Shown: piece by piece, positions 1 to 12,786 of the stretch
Position numbering within the stretch: the first letter of the stretch is position 1
Layout: each line of letters starts with the position of its first letter
Assembly (NCBI RefSeq): GCF_028769735.1
Contig: NC_088172.1
Coordinates: 36,914,397-36,978,396 of the forward strand
Source: Zonotrichia leucophrys gambelii
Taxonomy: Eukaryota > Chordata > Aves > Passeriformes > Passerellidae
Direction: 5' to 3'
DNA: 64,000 bases
Translations under genes and position numbers: made by a program
Notes under the pieces: generated by a model
What the model was told of the DNA's origin: nothing
The model's database searches: none
The model's input: only the letters and a program-made list of their open reading frames with translations

Positions 1-3000
1 GACATTTCTTTCCCTTCTCCCAGTTAATTGCCTCTCCTGCTGGTCCAGAGAAATGTGGGATCCAGTAACCACTACAGGTTCACCCTGATCAACTCAGAAC
101 ATCCCTAGTTCCTTCTCACCATCATCCTGTCTTTCTGCCTCCACTCCGTTGCACCCAGCTTTCTTCTTCCCTGCATCCTTTTTCCAAGGCACCATCTCTT
201 TGCATTCCCTATAAGACCTTCAGCATTTCACTCATGGCCACAAGTTAAAACACTGACACATCCACATCCCTCCACAAGTCTTGCCCAGGGCACAAAATTA
301 AATACTTAAGAGATTGTCAAACAAGGGCTAAAAGTATAAATCTGGAGTCTCAGTGGAGATTAGAAAAGGTTTAAAGATTAGGCATTACCAGAGATTCATA
401 CATTAACTAACAGTTTTAACTGAAAATGCATCTTGCTTTCTGGTCCTGTTTTGAAAGCATCTATGTAACATGCTTATCACCATCAGTTTCCAAGAATTCA
501 AAAGCTTATTACAACAAGTCCAAAGCTAATGAATTCACCTACATACACCAAAATATATTTTTACAAAGTGAAGAGCATCAAAAAAGCTTGTTAAACCTAG
601 AAAATATTTACCACAATAAACTTTCAGATCAGCTCAAAATATTGAATAAAGCCAATGTTCAAGGAACACATACATTTGAAACTCAATACTGAAAGCACTA
701 CAGTAGAGAACACCTAACCTCCCCCACCAAAATGATGAGCAGCCAAACAAAAGAAAAATCACAATTGGTGCAAACATTAAGAAATGACAGGACAGAGATG
801 AGCTACCCTTGTGCAGGTTTAAGCTTCAAGTTCACACTTAGATTACTTCATTCCAGCTCATAAAAAGCAAAAGAACCGACTTATTTAACATTAACTGTGT
901 TGGGTGTACACACACGTTGATTTATGAGACATATGGCAAAGGACTACAATTACATGGCTGGAATGTGCAGCCAGAGCCTCCTGGGATGTAACAAACATTA
1001 CAGCAAACACTACCTGGATAACTGACCTCTTTGTTCTTATTACATATGCTAATTCCAGAGTGCACATTTATAGCTGCATTTCAGACTTCTGTACACAGGG
1101 AAAGTCTAAATTTAAAAGTCATGTTCCTGCACAAGCCCACTCAGTCTCTGCTGCCTGAGCAATACTTTGCACAGTTTACTCAGTGATGGTTGCAAACACC
1201 TCCTGATGAAGCACACCCTGTTTGCAGCCTCTAGGCAGGGAATGGCTGCCTTGCTCCTGTGCTTGGAGAGAAAGCTATAAAATTACACATGAATCAAGTG
1301 TAACAACTAAATAAGGATGAACAAAGGAGCAGACTGCTTCACGTGATTACATGAATAAGGACATGTAGAAACCTGCTGCCCCTTCCACACAAACCATCAT
1401 GCTCAATCAGAGCAGCTCAGGAGTATCCAGGAGTGTGCTGCTACCCCAGAACAACATCACAAGCTGATATGGCATTTAGGAAAGCAAGAGGAACGGGTAC
1501 AAGCAACAAACATGGATAACTCAAATCAGAGGGAATGATTAGCATATTAAGCAGTATTCACACAGGTGATTATTCACATTAATCACACTTTATCCTGATG
1601 TCCTTCAGAACAGCACTTTAAGTTCCCTAAAGTTCCATATCAGTGCTGCCACTGAGCCAAAACTTAGGAGCTTTTTCCATTTCTCTCATGCTCTTGACAT
1701 CACAGTATCAACATATATATATATATATTCCATATTTGAAAATATACTAAATATTACAAGAATCACCAGTGTTTTCCCTATTCTGTGTTCACATTCAGCC
1801 ACTGAAGACTTCACAACACCACAGATTTTTATTCTTACAATAACAATAGTTTGTGAATGCAAAGTGAAATCTTTTTCTCAGGTGATTTTTTCAACATCTT
1901 AAAGCACAGGTCATATTGGACAAGGAAAGGGGCATATCATTTCAACAAATTTCCTGCAGTTAAATAGCTCACTTTTGAAAAAGGCATCTGTGACACTTCA
2001 GATCTAACAGTCCATCAAGACAAATATTTCAAATAGTCAACTCACTTGCATGCTCTTTCTTACTAAACAAGACACTTATACTGCCTTGGAATATGAAATA
2101 ATTCACACATACCCAACCAACAGCAACAAAGGAAATTCCTGTGTGGATGTGGTGACAGCTGAAAAGACAGGCTGACACACGGGTGCCCACAAATGGCTGT
2201 GTGGGCAGAGCTGGGTCAGCACCAGCAGCTCTACACTGCTAAATCAAACACACCTCCAGACTTCCCCTCTTCATGACAGACACAGTCACATCACAAAGGG
2301 ACTTCACAGGCTTGGGACCCAACTGGTCTGAACCCAGGCAGTCAATCCAGTGATTCAACTGGAAAATCACAGGAGTAGGAATAAATTATGTTGAGCTCTG
2401 AAAGACAGTGAAAATGCTGACATATCTGTGCCACTCGTTATATCTGTCAATGTTTTCTGCTGATTTAATTTTCTTTACTGTTGTTTTTAGAAACAATAGT
2501 TTCCACATCCTAAGCAAGGCTCACCCAAGCCAATTATCAACTTCCCAATTGGAAAAAAACTGTTTCCTTGCTTATTCCGGCCAAAACAGCTGGATAGCAG
2601 AGACTTGTCTCTCATCCCACAAGCACAGGAATCATTATCACCATTCTCACAAATCTCAGGCATGTGCCAATGGATGGGATTAGCAGGTGCAGGATTTGCT
2701 CAGGCAAACGCACAAGGTACCCCCTGAAATGACACTCTCCTCCAGTGGCCCTATTTCTCCCAAAAGCCTGAAGAAAAATCAGCAGGAACAATGGGTTGAC
2801 ATCATAGTACTGGCAACAGGTGTTAAAGCACCAGCCTGAGTGCTCAGCTTCCCTCCTTGCCTGAAGACAAAGAGCCCAGGGTTTCTCTCATGTACTCAGC
2901 AGTGAAACTGAAATTACTTAATATGGCTTTCAATCTTGCATGTAATCTTTGTTTCTGAGAAACAAGAACTGCCAGCTCTGAAGCAAACATCTCCTTACCA

Positions 3001-6000
3001 GCAGGGCAGCCTACTCTGCCTGGGAAGCAGTGCTGCTCTGAGCGCTCTGTCACATCCCTGCACAACCCACTGCTAGTGGTGACAGTTTGTTCAAAACAAT
3101 AATAAAGCAAACCAAAAGGCTGTATAAACTGAAATGGAATTTGACCAACAGGACTGATAAACTGCTGTATATCTTGCTTTCTCCAAGCCTTACTTGGATG
3201 CAAAGACTGTGGACAGAATACTTTAAGGAGCAGACACCAACATTTTGGAAACAGGTATTTTATTCTAGTTCTTAAATACATCCTATTTATTTCAAACTAA
3301 ATATGGCTTAACCTATACCCATTGCTTTAAAGGGTTATTTATTCATCTGCTTTTTTAACTGATGTTACCACACTTTTTAATCATGCCCAGATTAGAACTA
3401 ACCTAGAAGGGTCTGTCTTGCCTGTGATCCCTCCCAACTCCATAAGTCCTGTTTAAAGTTCTGGGTGAGGTCAATTTTTAAAAAGTAATTAAGGAAGATG
3501 CAATGCTTGAAGGAGCTTTCAGCCAAAACTTCTCTCACTGGCTCCGAGTATACTTGTGTTTACCAGCATGCCAACAGTGATAATACAGGACAGAGGCAGC
3601 AAACACAGACTTAAGAAGGTAGTTCAGCTGTGCTACTCTAAAGTGTTCATCTAAAGGTGATGAAAAGGGAAGAAAAGAGGCTTGGGCTGTGTTTTGTTTT
3701 CACAAACACACATACCAGGAAGTTGAATATAAAGAATCAACTAAAAACAAATCATCCTTTTAGAAAAGAACTCTTTCTGCAAGCAAAGTAGCTGTCTGCA
3801 ATCTCCAAGCATCTCCCTGTACTACCGAAGGGGACATGAACTAAACCAACTCCAAGTAATTTTATTACACAAACAATTCTAAGACCATGAATTTCCACCA
3901 TATACTAAATAAACTCTCAAAATCATATTGCAAGCATAATTTTTAAATTTATGCTGTCTCCATTCACTATCCCAAAACACAAAGTCTGTTTACAATATTT
4001 GATGTTAAAAACATAAGGAAAATTAAACAAGCTTACCACTTCCAAGGACATATTTGCTCGAACACGCCCAGTGTTGCAGATTTTTTTTATTTAGGGGGGA
4101 GGAAGAAAAATGTCACAGTGAGCAAAGTTCACGTGCTAACCTGGAGAGGCTCCAGGCTCGGTGCTAGAGCAGCAGCAGCTGCTCCCACCTGTGCAGGCAG
4201 GAGGCTGCTCCTGCAGCAGCACCAGGGCTGAGGGGCTGCATGGCCCACACTCGCTCAGAGCAGTGCCCAGCCCGCTCACCCAAACGTCCCCAGAGCCTGC
4301 TGGCAAACTCCTCTGCCTCAACCGATGAAAGCTACTGATTAATCTATGCTCTGCTCCTCCCTCATCCGAGTTACTGCCCTGAGCTTATGATCAAACTGGT
4401 TTTACTACCATGTAAAGCCTATTACTCACAATACAACTATTTACAAAACTAAGATAGCAATAAATGAAATAAAACAAGGAACTTCAGTTCTTAAAAAAAA
4501 CTTCTCAGCTATGTAGAGACAAAAACCTTAAGAAAATAAGCAGAAGGATGAATACGAAATCAACACTTCCAGTTATCAACACAACAGGTGTCTGGAGAGT
4601 GAACAGAATTACTCAAAACAAATAAATCAACAAAAACGAATCTTAGTCCATCTGGTCAAAGTAAATGCAAAAAAGGAGTTAAGACTCATTGGGCCAGAGA
4701 AAAGAGGTAGGTCTGGGGAATTTCCTTAAGGAGAGGAGGCCTGGACTCTTAACCTTTACTTTCACAGAACTGAAAGTAAAGTCAATATAAAGTCTAGAAG
4801 CAAACAGAGGTAAAACCCAACCCAAAATCAAAAAGTCTTCCACATTTCACACACATTAATATCTCAAAAAACCTCACACATGCCATCTAACAGCATTACT
4901 ACACTTCTCTAAATTACATTGGAAACAAACCAATGTGTGCACATTTTTCACCGTGATGGATTTTAGAAAGGAAAAGCTGCTCTCAAAGAAAACAATAAAA
5001 GTCTGCTAGTTTCCATTGCTAAATCCTTTCAGGAATTTATAAAATTGTTTATTTTAAATTGCCCATACAGGAAGAAGATGATAAATGGCAATAACAATGT
5101 CAGAAACAAGAACTCTATTTCAACCCCACTCAAAGAGGATATGCACACAGTTTAACAGGAATTTCAGACAAGGTTTTGTTAATAACACTGGAAACATGTA
5201 CACTCCAAAACCCAACTCTGCAATACAGGAAGAACATCTTTAAGAAGCTGCAGCACTGAAAACTGAATTCAAGGAAATGAGCTTCACAAGTAGGCAGTGT
5301 AATTTTTTGCCTGCACTGTTTTTTTAACCTGCTTGTATTCAACTGTACATTTACCACCATCTCCTGGTTTTAGGACTGCTTTGGACATCCCACACACAGA
5401 GTTCACAGCCAACTTTTACAACACCTCCCACTCCCCACCCCACTCAGTGGCACTGCACAGAAGCATCTGAGGATGTTTCAGAAGCTTTATGGGGTTCCCT
5501 TTAACTGAGACTACCAGTTCTCTTTCTTTTAAAGCAAAATGATACAAGTCAGCACCAAGAGCTGCACCTTTTGGGACAGACCACCTCAGACTGCTCATTA
5601 ACCCAGCAAGTGATGGGCTCACAGAAAACATCCTGGTCCCAGCTGGCACCAGGAACCAGACATCACCAAGCTCTGGTCGTTCTCCAGGATCTCCCCATCA
5701 ATATGGAAAAGGCTTCAGTAGAAGCCATTAAAACTCAACCAAAAAGTTACCAGATGATGTTATAAGGTACCAAGCATCACCATTACACCAGTATCCACAA
5801 GAAGCTTCCATCAATTCCCTTCTCCACAGGAGTGCTTCAGTCACATAGTGCTTAGCACACCCACACTGTACAACAAATTAACCCAGTTAAAACCACAGTC
5901 TCAGCTTTCTCTGCTGCACTTCTGACAGCAAAGACCCAACTGCTACCACTGCACGAAACAAGCCTACCATCACAATTTAAAATTATTGTGCATATTTAGA

Positions 6001-8971
6001 AGACTTGAGAAATAAAAGGAAGACATAATCAAAAATCTATTTCCTGCTTTAACAACCCAAAATGAAGCTGACAGCACTTAGTCATACTTCAGACAGAAAA
6101 GATGCATTTGTCAAAGCATGAGAAGTGGCATAAAATGACAGTAAATCCTATGTATGGGCAGAGCCCAGAAGGAGGGAACAGAAGGGGACTGATCTGCCTT
6201 AGCAGTGAGGATACAGTCTGAATCTGGGGCATTCAACATATTCAGGCAGCATGCAGCAATAATCCTCCTGTCCACATTCTGCTTGTCCTTCTAACAGGCA
6301 AGAAGCAGCCTTGCACTGCCCAGCAGCCAAGGACAGTTTGCAGCTGGCACCAAGGCAACAAGCTCTTTTCCTGCCCTCACACAGGATGAAGAAGAGACAA
6401 ACTAAAAAAATTAGCCAAAACCAACTAGCTTGAATTAGAACCTTCTCCCAATTCTCTTCCAGTTGATGAAAATCAAAGGCTTTTATTTATTTAAAAAAAA
6501 ACATTTTCTCTAATAGCATCTAACATTTTAAAAAGAAAACATGCTTGTCTTTACCCAGTTCAATCTGTCATATTTATTATATTTTTAAATTTTACACATG
6601 AAGGCAAATCTAGTGGATAATACGTGCACTTTCAGCTTCAAATTTTAATCTTTTACAGATCAGCACAAATTAAAATTTACCATCCATGAAGAAGCTAAAT
6701 CCTGGCCACAGTTCAATTCATAACAAACCACTGTGTATATATATATTACACCAATAAGCCACAAATTTAACCACATAATGCATTCAGGCCAGATCCTCAT
6801 TTAATGCATGAAATTACACTCATAACAGGAGAGTAAGATGATCCTTTCAGGAAGTGATAAATATTTAAGTAGAGCCCCAGAATTTTGCAACCAACCCTGT
6901 AAAACTTGGTGCAACCCTTAGTACTGCCCACAGCAATTTGTGTTCTCTGGTCACATTTCTGTCCTCTTTCAGACTTCTGTGCTCCTTCCCTTTCATGTGG
7001 GTCATGAGAAGTCAGCAATACTCATTTCTTGTCAGCATCCTCACTGTTCTTACCATTCCCAATGGTGGTGGCTGCTCTCAGCAGCAAACCAATAAATCCA
7101 TCTCTCCAGGGACTTTCCTCATTCACAGGGCCAAAGTCCAGCCCTGCCTGAGCTCATTTCCACCCCCTCCAGCAGGCCACCCACACCTTGCAGGTGTTAG
7201 CAGCACACCAGGCCAACAAGAGGCATTTGAGTTTAGCTGCTGAGGCTTGGTACTTGCAGCAGTCTGGTCACAGAAATAGCCCCTAGATCCTGCAGCATGA
7301 TCCAACAACCCACCACAGCAGCAAATGAGAATGTTTGTTTGTTGTGTCTCCTCCCAAACCAACAACAACACACCACCAAAACACTTTTCTGCAACAGCTT
7401 TCCCAGAAATAGTCTTTCAAACTATCACTATCTGTAAATTAACTTTTACAAAGAAACTATAATTAAATTAACCATGAAGAAAACACACAACTTTCACGTC
7501 CCTAGCAATTAATGCTTTCCCTGATCTCACCACTACACAACAGCCTTCCAGCCTAAACACACTATCTTGAAGAAAAGTTCCCAACATCAGCCTCATAACT
7601 GCACTCAGGTTCAGCACCAAGAAGGCAAGTTACCCCTGTTGACATGAAACAAAAGTGATCATTTTCTTCTACACAACTTCCCTTCTGCTTCTCCAAACCC
7701 CTACACCTTCTAGAAAACTGACTGTCCTCTGTAATTCAGGACATCCGACCATGCCATGCACATATAAACAGCTGGAAAGTTAAAAACACCTGCAGCTGAG
7801 ATGTCAGGATGGAAATAATTTTAAACAAAATTTATAAAAGCCACAGCTGCAGAAGGGGAAGAAAAGATCCAACAAGCATGGTAATTAACACAGAAACGTG
7901 TCACATCCGACCCAGGACAAGCTGCTGACACACAGAGCAGAAAAGAGCCGAGGCTGATGCTTTTTCTCTACACAGCACTTGAAAGCTAATTAAGAACATC
8001 AGCACAGTGATCATCAAACACCACTTGAGGTCAAATTACTATTTATACAGGACTCAAAACCCAAAAATGACTTTGAACTAAACTACCAACAACTTGAAAA
8101 TGTTAGACAAGTGAAAAGCATTTGTACAAACTTTCCCTTGGTAGGAGACCCCCCCACCAGTTTTAAAAGGAAAATCTTAAAACCCCTCACAGTAAATCAG
8201 AAAATAATAATTTCAATTTTTCAGAAAAATTGTCAAATTTAAAGTAAGTGTAAAAAAGTGTTTATAGCACTGGACCAATATCCCCTTAGGTTTTCGCAAC
8301 ATGAAAGTATCACAGTAAGATACAATGGACAATTCTGGTTTGAAAGGAATTAATTTCATTTCAAAAGGGGCAGGAATACCTACATTCACTTGGACTATGT
8401 GGAAGTGTTACACCAAGGAGTTTGCAGAGTCACAAAAAAGGCAGTGCCAGCAGCAGAGTCCAGGGTAAAACAGAATTGCCCCTCCAAATAAAGCAGCTTG
8501 ATCCAGGCTGAAAAATCCACATCAGCAAAGCCTGAGGATGTGGATCCTCACAAAACTGAGGATGCAGTTTTTCATTATAGATGAGCTGTGACCCCACTTT
8601 GCCAACTCTCTCATGGCTGGATGTCTTATGCAGGGGTAGGTTTAGGGTTTTTTTATATTCTTGTTTTTTTAATCAGTTCATCCCACTAAAGCAGATAACC
8701 ATGGCTACAGACAATTTGGTTGAAGTCAGAGTGACACAGAACACATAATTCAAGGATACAGGCCAAAATAAATGCTAAAGTAAGAACAGACAACAGAAGT
8801 TAATTTTAAAAAATCTACAAAAGCATATTAAAAAATGTTAGCACCTTGAATGTCTTCCCATTATAAAAAACCATCCTGTTACAAATACAACGTCTATGTA
8901 TTCCAGCTATTTCAGTAACAGTGACCCAGCCACACCACCACAGTAAAACCAAGGCAACGCAGAAAACTCAC
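1..8971 (-). other. CD2AP: CD2AP intron 2, 5' part (no exon seen)
   Basis: This stretch lies directly after the exon 2 donor on the minus strand and runs off the window, so it is the beginning of intron 2. The donor reads GTGAGT, a strong consensus. I looked on the minus strand for the next CD2AP segment (the linker after the first SH3 domain) and saw nothing like it. The longest open frame here, 145 codons on the minus strand at 2,844-3,281, resembles no protein I know and has no supporting context. The DNA is AT-rich with short (AT)n runs near 1,713-1,729 and 6,736-6,746. I recognise no transposon. Confidence 0.75.
1712..1729. repeat. (AT)n microsatellite
   Basis: About eight uninterrupted AT units within CD2AP intron 2. 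Confidence 0.9.
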
Positions 8972-9132
8972 CTTCACAAAATTGTCAGGGAACATGCCCC
9001 TTCTGCCATTTAACTCCCCTTCCAGCCATCCTTCTTCTTCCAGTTTTTTCACATTCCTGATGATCTCCCCAACTCGGATTGTTAACTCATCATCGTGCAC
9101 TGCATCATAGTCATATTCCACAATATAGTCCA
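8972..9132 (-). CDS. CD2AP: CD2AP coding exon 2: first SH3 domain (residues 2-55)
   Basis: CD2AP is a cytoplasmic adaptor that links receptors and nephrin to endocytosis and actin. It has three N-terminal SH3 domains, a proline-rich region and a C-terminal coiled coil. This 161-bp exon encodes nearly all of the first SH3 domain. Visible hallmarks are the ALYDY-type motif VEYDYDA at residues 6-12, the DDELT acidic loop at 15-19, the GW pair with the ligand-binding Trp at 37, and FPDNFV at 49-54. The residue pattern ([25 protein letters not shown]) fits CD2AP and not its paralogue SH3KBP1, whose equivalent segment differs at many positions. The acceptor is a pyrimidine tract ending TTTTTAG and the donor is AAG|GTGAGT. 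The exon begins in phase 1 and ends in phase 0 after Lys55. Residue 33 is Glu; from memory, human has Gln. The remainder of the protein is outside the window. Confidence 0.97.
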
Positions 9133-12100
9133 CTAAAAAGAAAAACAAAATCACACACCATGAATACAACCCAGACTGGGAAATGCAACTTGAAAGCCAT
9201 GCATGTTCAAAAGGCAAACCTAACAATGAATGCTAACAAGCATCTCCCTCACAGCAATGCTCATTTGTGAACTGTGACATTCCCACGTATTTTTGAGAGG
9301 GAGACACAATTGGATAGTCACCTATTAGAATAAAGTAAATTTAGGAAGAGCACACCAGGTCATATTTTTGTGGTGGTAGGTAAGTTTTTGTTCATGTCTC
9401 GTGGAAGGAACTGCTGGCAATGATTTTTTTCCCCACCAAGTTCCAGCTGAAGATTTACCAATTATGAATCACTTACCACAGGGCAAGTGCTTCTGACTCA
9501 GTGCCCATTTGGGGCCAAGGATCAGACACTGTGTGTATGGTACATACTTGCAATGCTTTGTTAATCCTCATGCTTGAGCCTGCTACTATGTCTGCAAAAA
9601 ACTGATTGCTCCACACACAGAATTTTTGCAGGTTTGATCCAAGAAATTCAATACAGCCAGAAGGTGTGTGATTGACAATATCATACAACTTAAATTGCAA
9701 ATATGTAAAAAGAGACCCTCCTTCAGAGTCATTTGGTTTGTCTGAAGTAGAATAAGCAAGTGAGCTTTACTTTTGGTACAATTAAGTTTACTCAGAGGAG
9801 GACAGCAGTGTATTCACACACTCGTCCATCTGTTGCACAAGATCCATCAGAGTTGCTCACTGGCAGCTTGAGGCTTGTTTGGCAATAAAGACTCATTTGT
9901 TCATCGAGAAATTCTGTTCATGCCTGAAATTTCCACAAACCTGCAGCAATCAAATAATCTTCCCTCTCACTCAAATTCAGCCAAATATCCAGGCACTGCC
10001 AAATGTTAAAACACTGTCCTCAATGAAACCTCCCTGTCCTCTGCAGATCACAATGCACAAGAGCACAAGGTTAAAAGACAGAAATTCCGAAAGGTTGTGC
10101 AAGTTTTTTTCCCAGGTTAATCTATTTTATCAGTGCATAATAATACCCAACAGATAATTAAAAATGAATGAATCAAATAGGAAGAATCATTATTTCCTTG
10201 TTATTGAACTTAAGGCTGCATTAAACCAATGTGTAATTCTGATCAGTGGGCAGTTTTAATTACAAGTGCAGCTGCAGTGATTGCAATTAAGCCTTTATCC
10301 CTCTGCTGCCTATGGACAGCCAGAAAACCCTTAGTGAAAAACAGAACTACATGATGGTGCTATGAATGCAAGAGATGCTTGAATGATATGTCAGGCAAAC
10401 TATTTTCTGAATGCACTCTTTAACAAAGGAACCAGTAGACATCAACATGAAGACTTAATTTTGCCAGAGTTAATTTGAAGATTTTTGAAGACTCAATTTT
10501 TAAACTTTCTTCCTTTAACAAAAAACAATCACTTTCTTTCTTATGCACAGAAGTTATCACCAGAGTTGTCTGCCTATGATATGCACTTGGAACTTCTAGC
10601 ACATCTTTCTGTACTGTAGGTACTTACCTTTGCCAAATGTACTCTTTAAGCTTGTTTCAAAGCATCATATTCCCCCATTACTGCCTGCAGCAAGCAGAGT
10701 AGTTCTGTCTTGCTTCTGCACACAATTGTCTCTTGAGTGGCTGACAAAATATTGCCAAACACACACAAAATTCTGGCAGTCATAAATCATAAAGACAACA
10801 GTCATTCATCACCTAAGAGTCTGCAAATGAAAACATCACCTTCCAACTAACTCAACTCAGACATTCTGGAAACCTATAAATGTAGAAAAATGTAAGAAAT
10901 ATCCACGTCACATATTTCTCTCATGATATACTGTTTTGAAGCACATTAGCAGATAGCATATCCCATAGAACAGTTTTACAAAGCTAAACATGGAAAATGG
11001 ATCACAACAGTGTAAGTCATGGCAAATGCTCGCAGCAGTGACTTGAACTGCCAAACACCTGGTCCTTTTTCCACAGCAGCACTAGATAATCACACCCACA
11101 CTGTGTCAACATGAACCAATTCTACTGAAAGCTTATTTATTCCCTTGGGAGAAAGTTCCTGTATTTGTGTTTGAAATGCACAGACCATTCATTTGGTCAC
11201 CTTTCCAGACTACAAAACACTTACTTGGTCATGCCACTAACAAACAGAGAACCTGAAAAACCTCCCAGTCATCATCCACATGTCTTTATGTTCCAAAGAC
11301 AAATAGCAGTAAACAATCATCAGCTTCTTACACTTGAAATTGAGGTGCTGAACTTCCTCCTGTATTTGTGAGTGATACCCAAAGCCACCCTTGCTCTCAT
11401 GGATACATAGACAAAACAGGTATGAATTCTGTTACCTGTCTGTGGAAGGGGAAGGGACCATGGGGAATGTTAAAATAGTTTCATCCCATAGATTTTTTTT
11501 CATATGATGGCAGAGGACCAGCAAGGAGCTACACATCCCATGTCTTGCTACCATGTGGCCCCTCAAGAACACTTACAAGTTTTGTTTTTCAATATTAGCA
11601 AGTAGCACTAGTTGAATCACCCGGCGATGGGCAAGAAACCTCTGTACTGCCAAACCAGTCCAGATTAAATAAATCTCTGAAAAATACTAGAGTATTATAT
11701 TTACCCAAGTAAAAACAGAGTCCAGCAATGACAGAAAATGTTTTTAAGGAATCACAACTCCTTATAATAACACTAACTAGAAATTACATTAGTTTACTGA
11801 TTATACTTCTTAATGCTTGTAGTAGTTCTGAATGCTTCAGGTTCTCACTTTTAAAAGTTTTACTCAAGAACAGATACACTGCAATCGGTCAGCAGTAAGG
11901 TGGACTCCTGCAGTAAAAGCTGGTCAAAACTGTTTTTAAAAATTCTCAACTGGTAGAAGGTTGCAGAACCCCTCAGCAACACAAGCTATCAAACCCCCCT
12001 ATCTTATCTGACTTCTGCTTTTTACACTGCTTTCTCCTTTTCAAACCTCACTCAAATCAATTATCTGGAGCTTAAAGTCCATAACGATCAAGTTTCAAAT

Positions 12101-12599
12101 GAAAAATAGTCTTAGGCTTAAGCAGGAACACTGTGAGGTTTATTGTGCTTTTCTAGCACATCCAGAAACACTAAAGTTCACCTGAGAGGGGAAGACAATT
12201 TCCTCCTGATTTTTCACAGTATCTGCATACAAGAAAGGCTGAAAGAGCTGGGAAAAGGCTCAGGGATATCTCATCGGTCAGGGTGTGGAAAAGACCAAGC
12301 AGTGCCCAATGAAAACACAAGAGGCAGCGGGACAAAATGAAAACAAACAAATGCCACTTAAACATATATAAACACACTGTCATCTGACGACAGCTTTCCA
12401 ACATACTCAGGAAACCTTCCAGATGGTGTTTTTTGAAGGTTCTGACCTATTTTCAGGGGCAACTGACTGATTAAAATCAACACAGCTACAAAAAACATAT
12501 TGACTGGATATATTTGGAGGAAGATGGCTCTGTGGGAGGGGTCTGCTCAGCTCTTGCTTTTTAATAAGATGACAACCTCACTAACAAAACAGGAGTGAA

Positions 12600-12786
12600 A
12601 CAATTAGGTTGGGCATTAGGAAGAAACTCTTCATAAAGAAAAGAGTGTGCATATATTGGAATGGCCAGCCCAGGGAGGTGTTTAAGGGAAGACTGAATGT
12701 GGCACTTAGTGGTGTGGATGGTGTTTGGTCATAGGTTGGATTCCATGATCTCAGAGGTCTTTTCCAACCCGGCTGATTCTGTGATA
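12600..12786 (+). mobile_element. CR1 LINE, truncated 3' end
   Basis: The sequence reads like the sense 3' end of an avian CR1: ATTAGGAAGAAACTCTTC, then the CCCAGGGAGGTGTTTAAGG segment, ATGTGGCACTTAGTG, GGTTGGATTCCATGATCTC and AGGTCTTTTCCAACC, ending in the CR1-type tail GATTCTGTGAT. The copy is 5'-truncated, as usual for CR1. It may extend slightly further upstream. Confidence 0.85.

Noticed and set aside
2844..3281. 145-codon minus frame considered as the next CD2AP exon
   Set aside because: It lacks the linker or second SH3 sequence expected after Lys55 and resembles no known protein.
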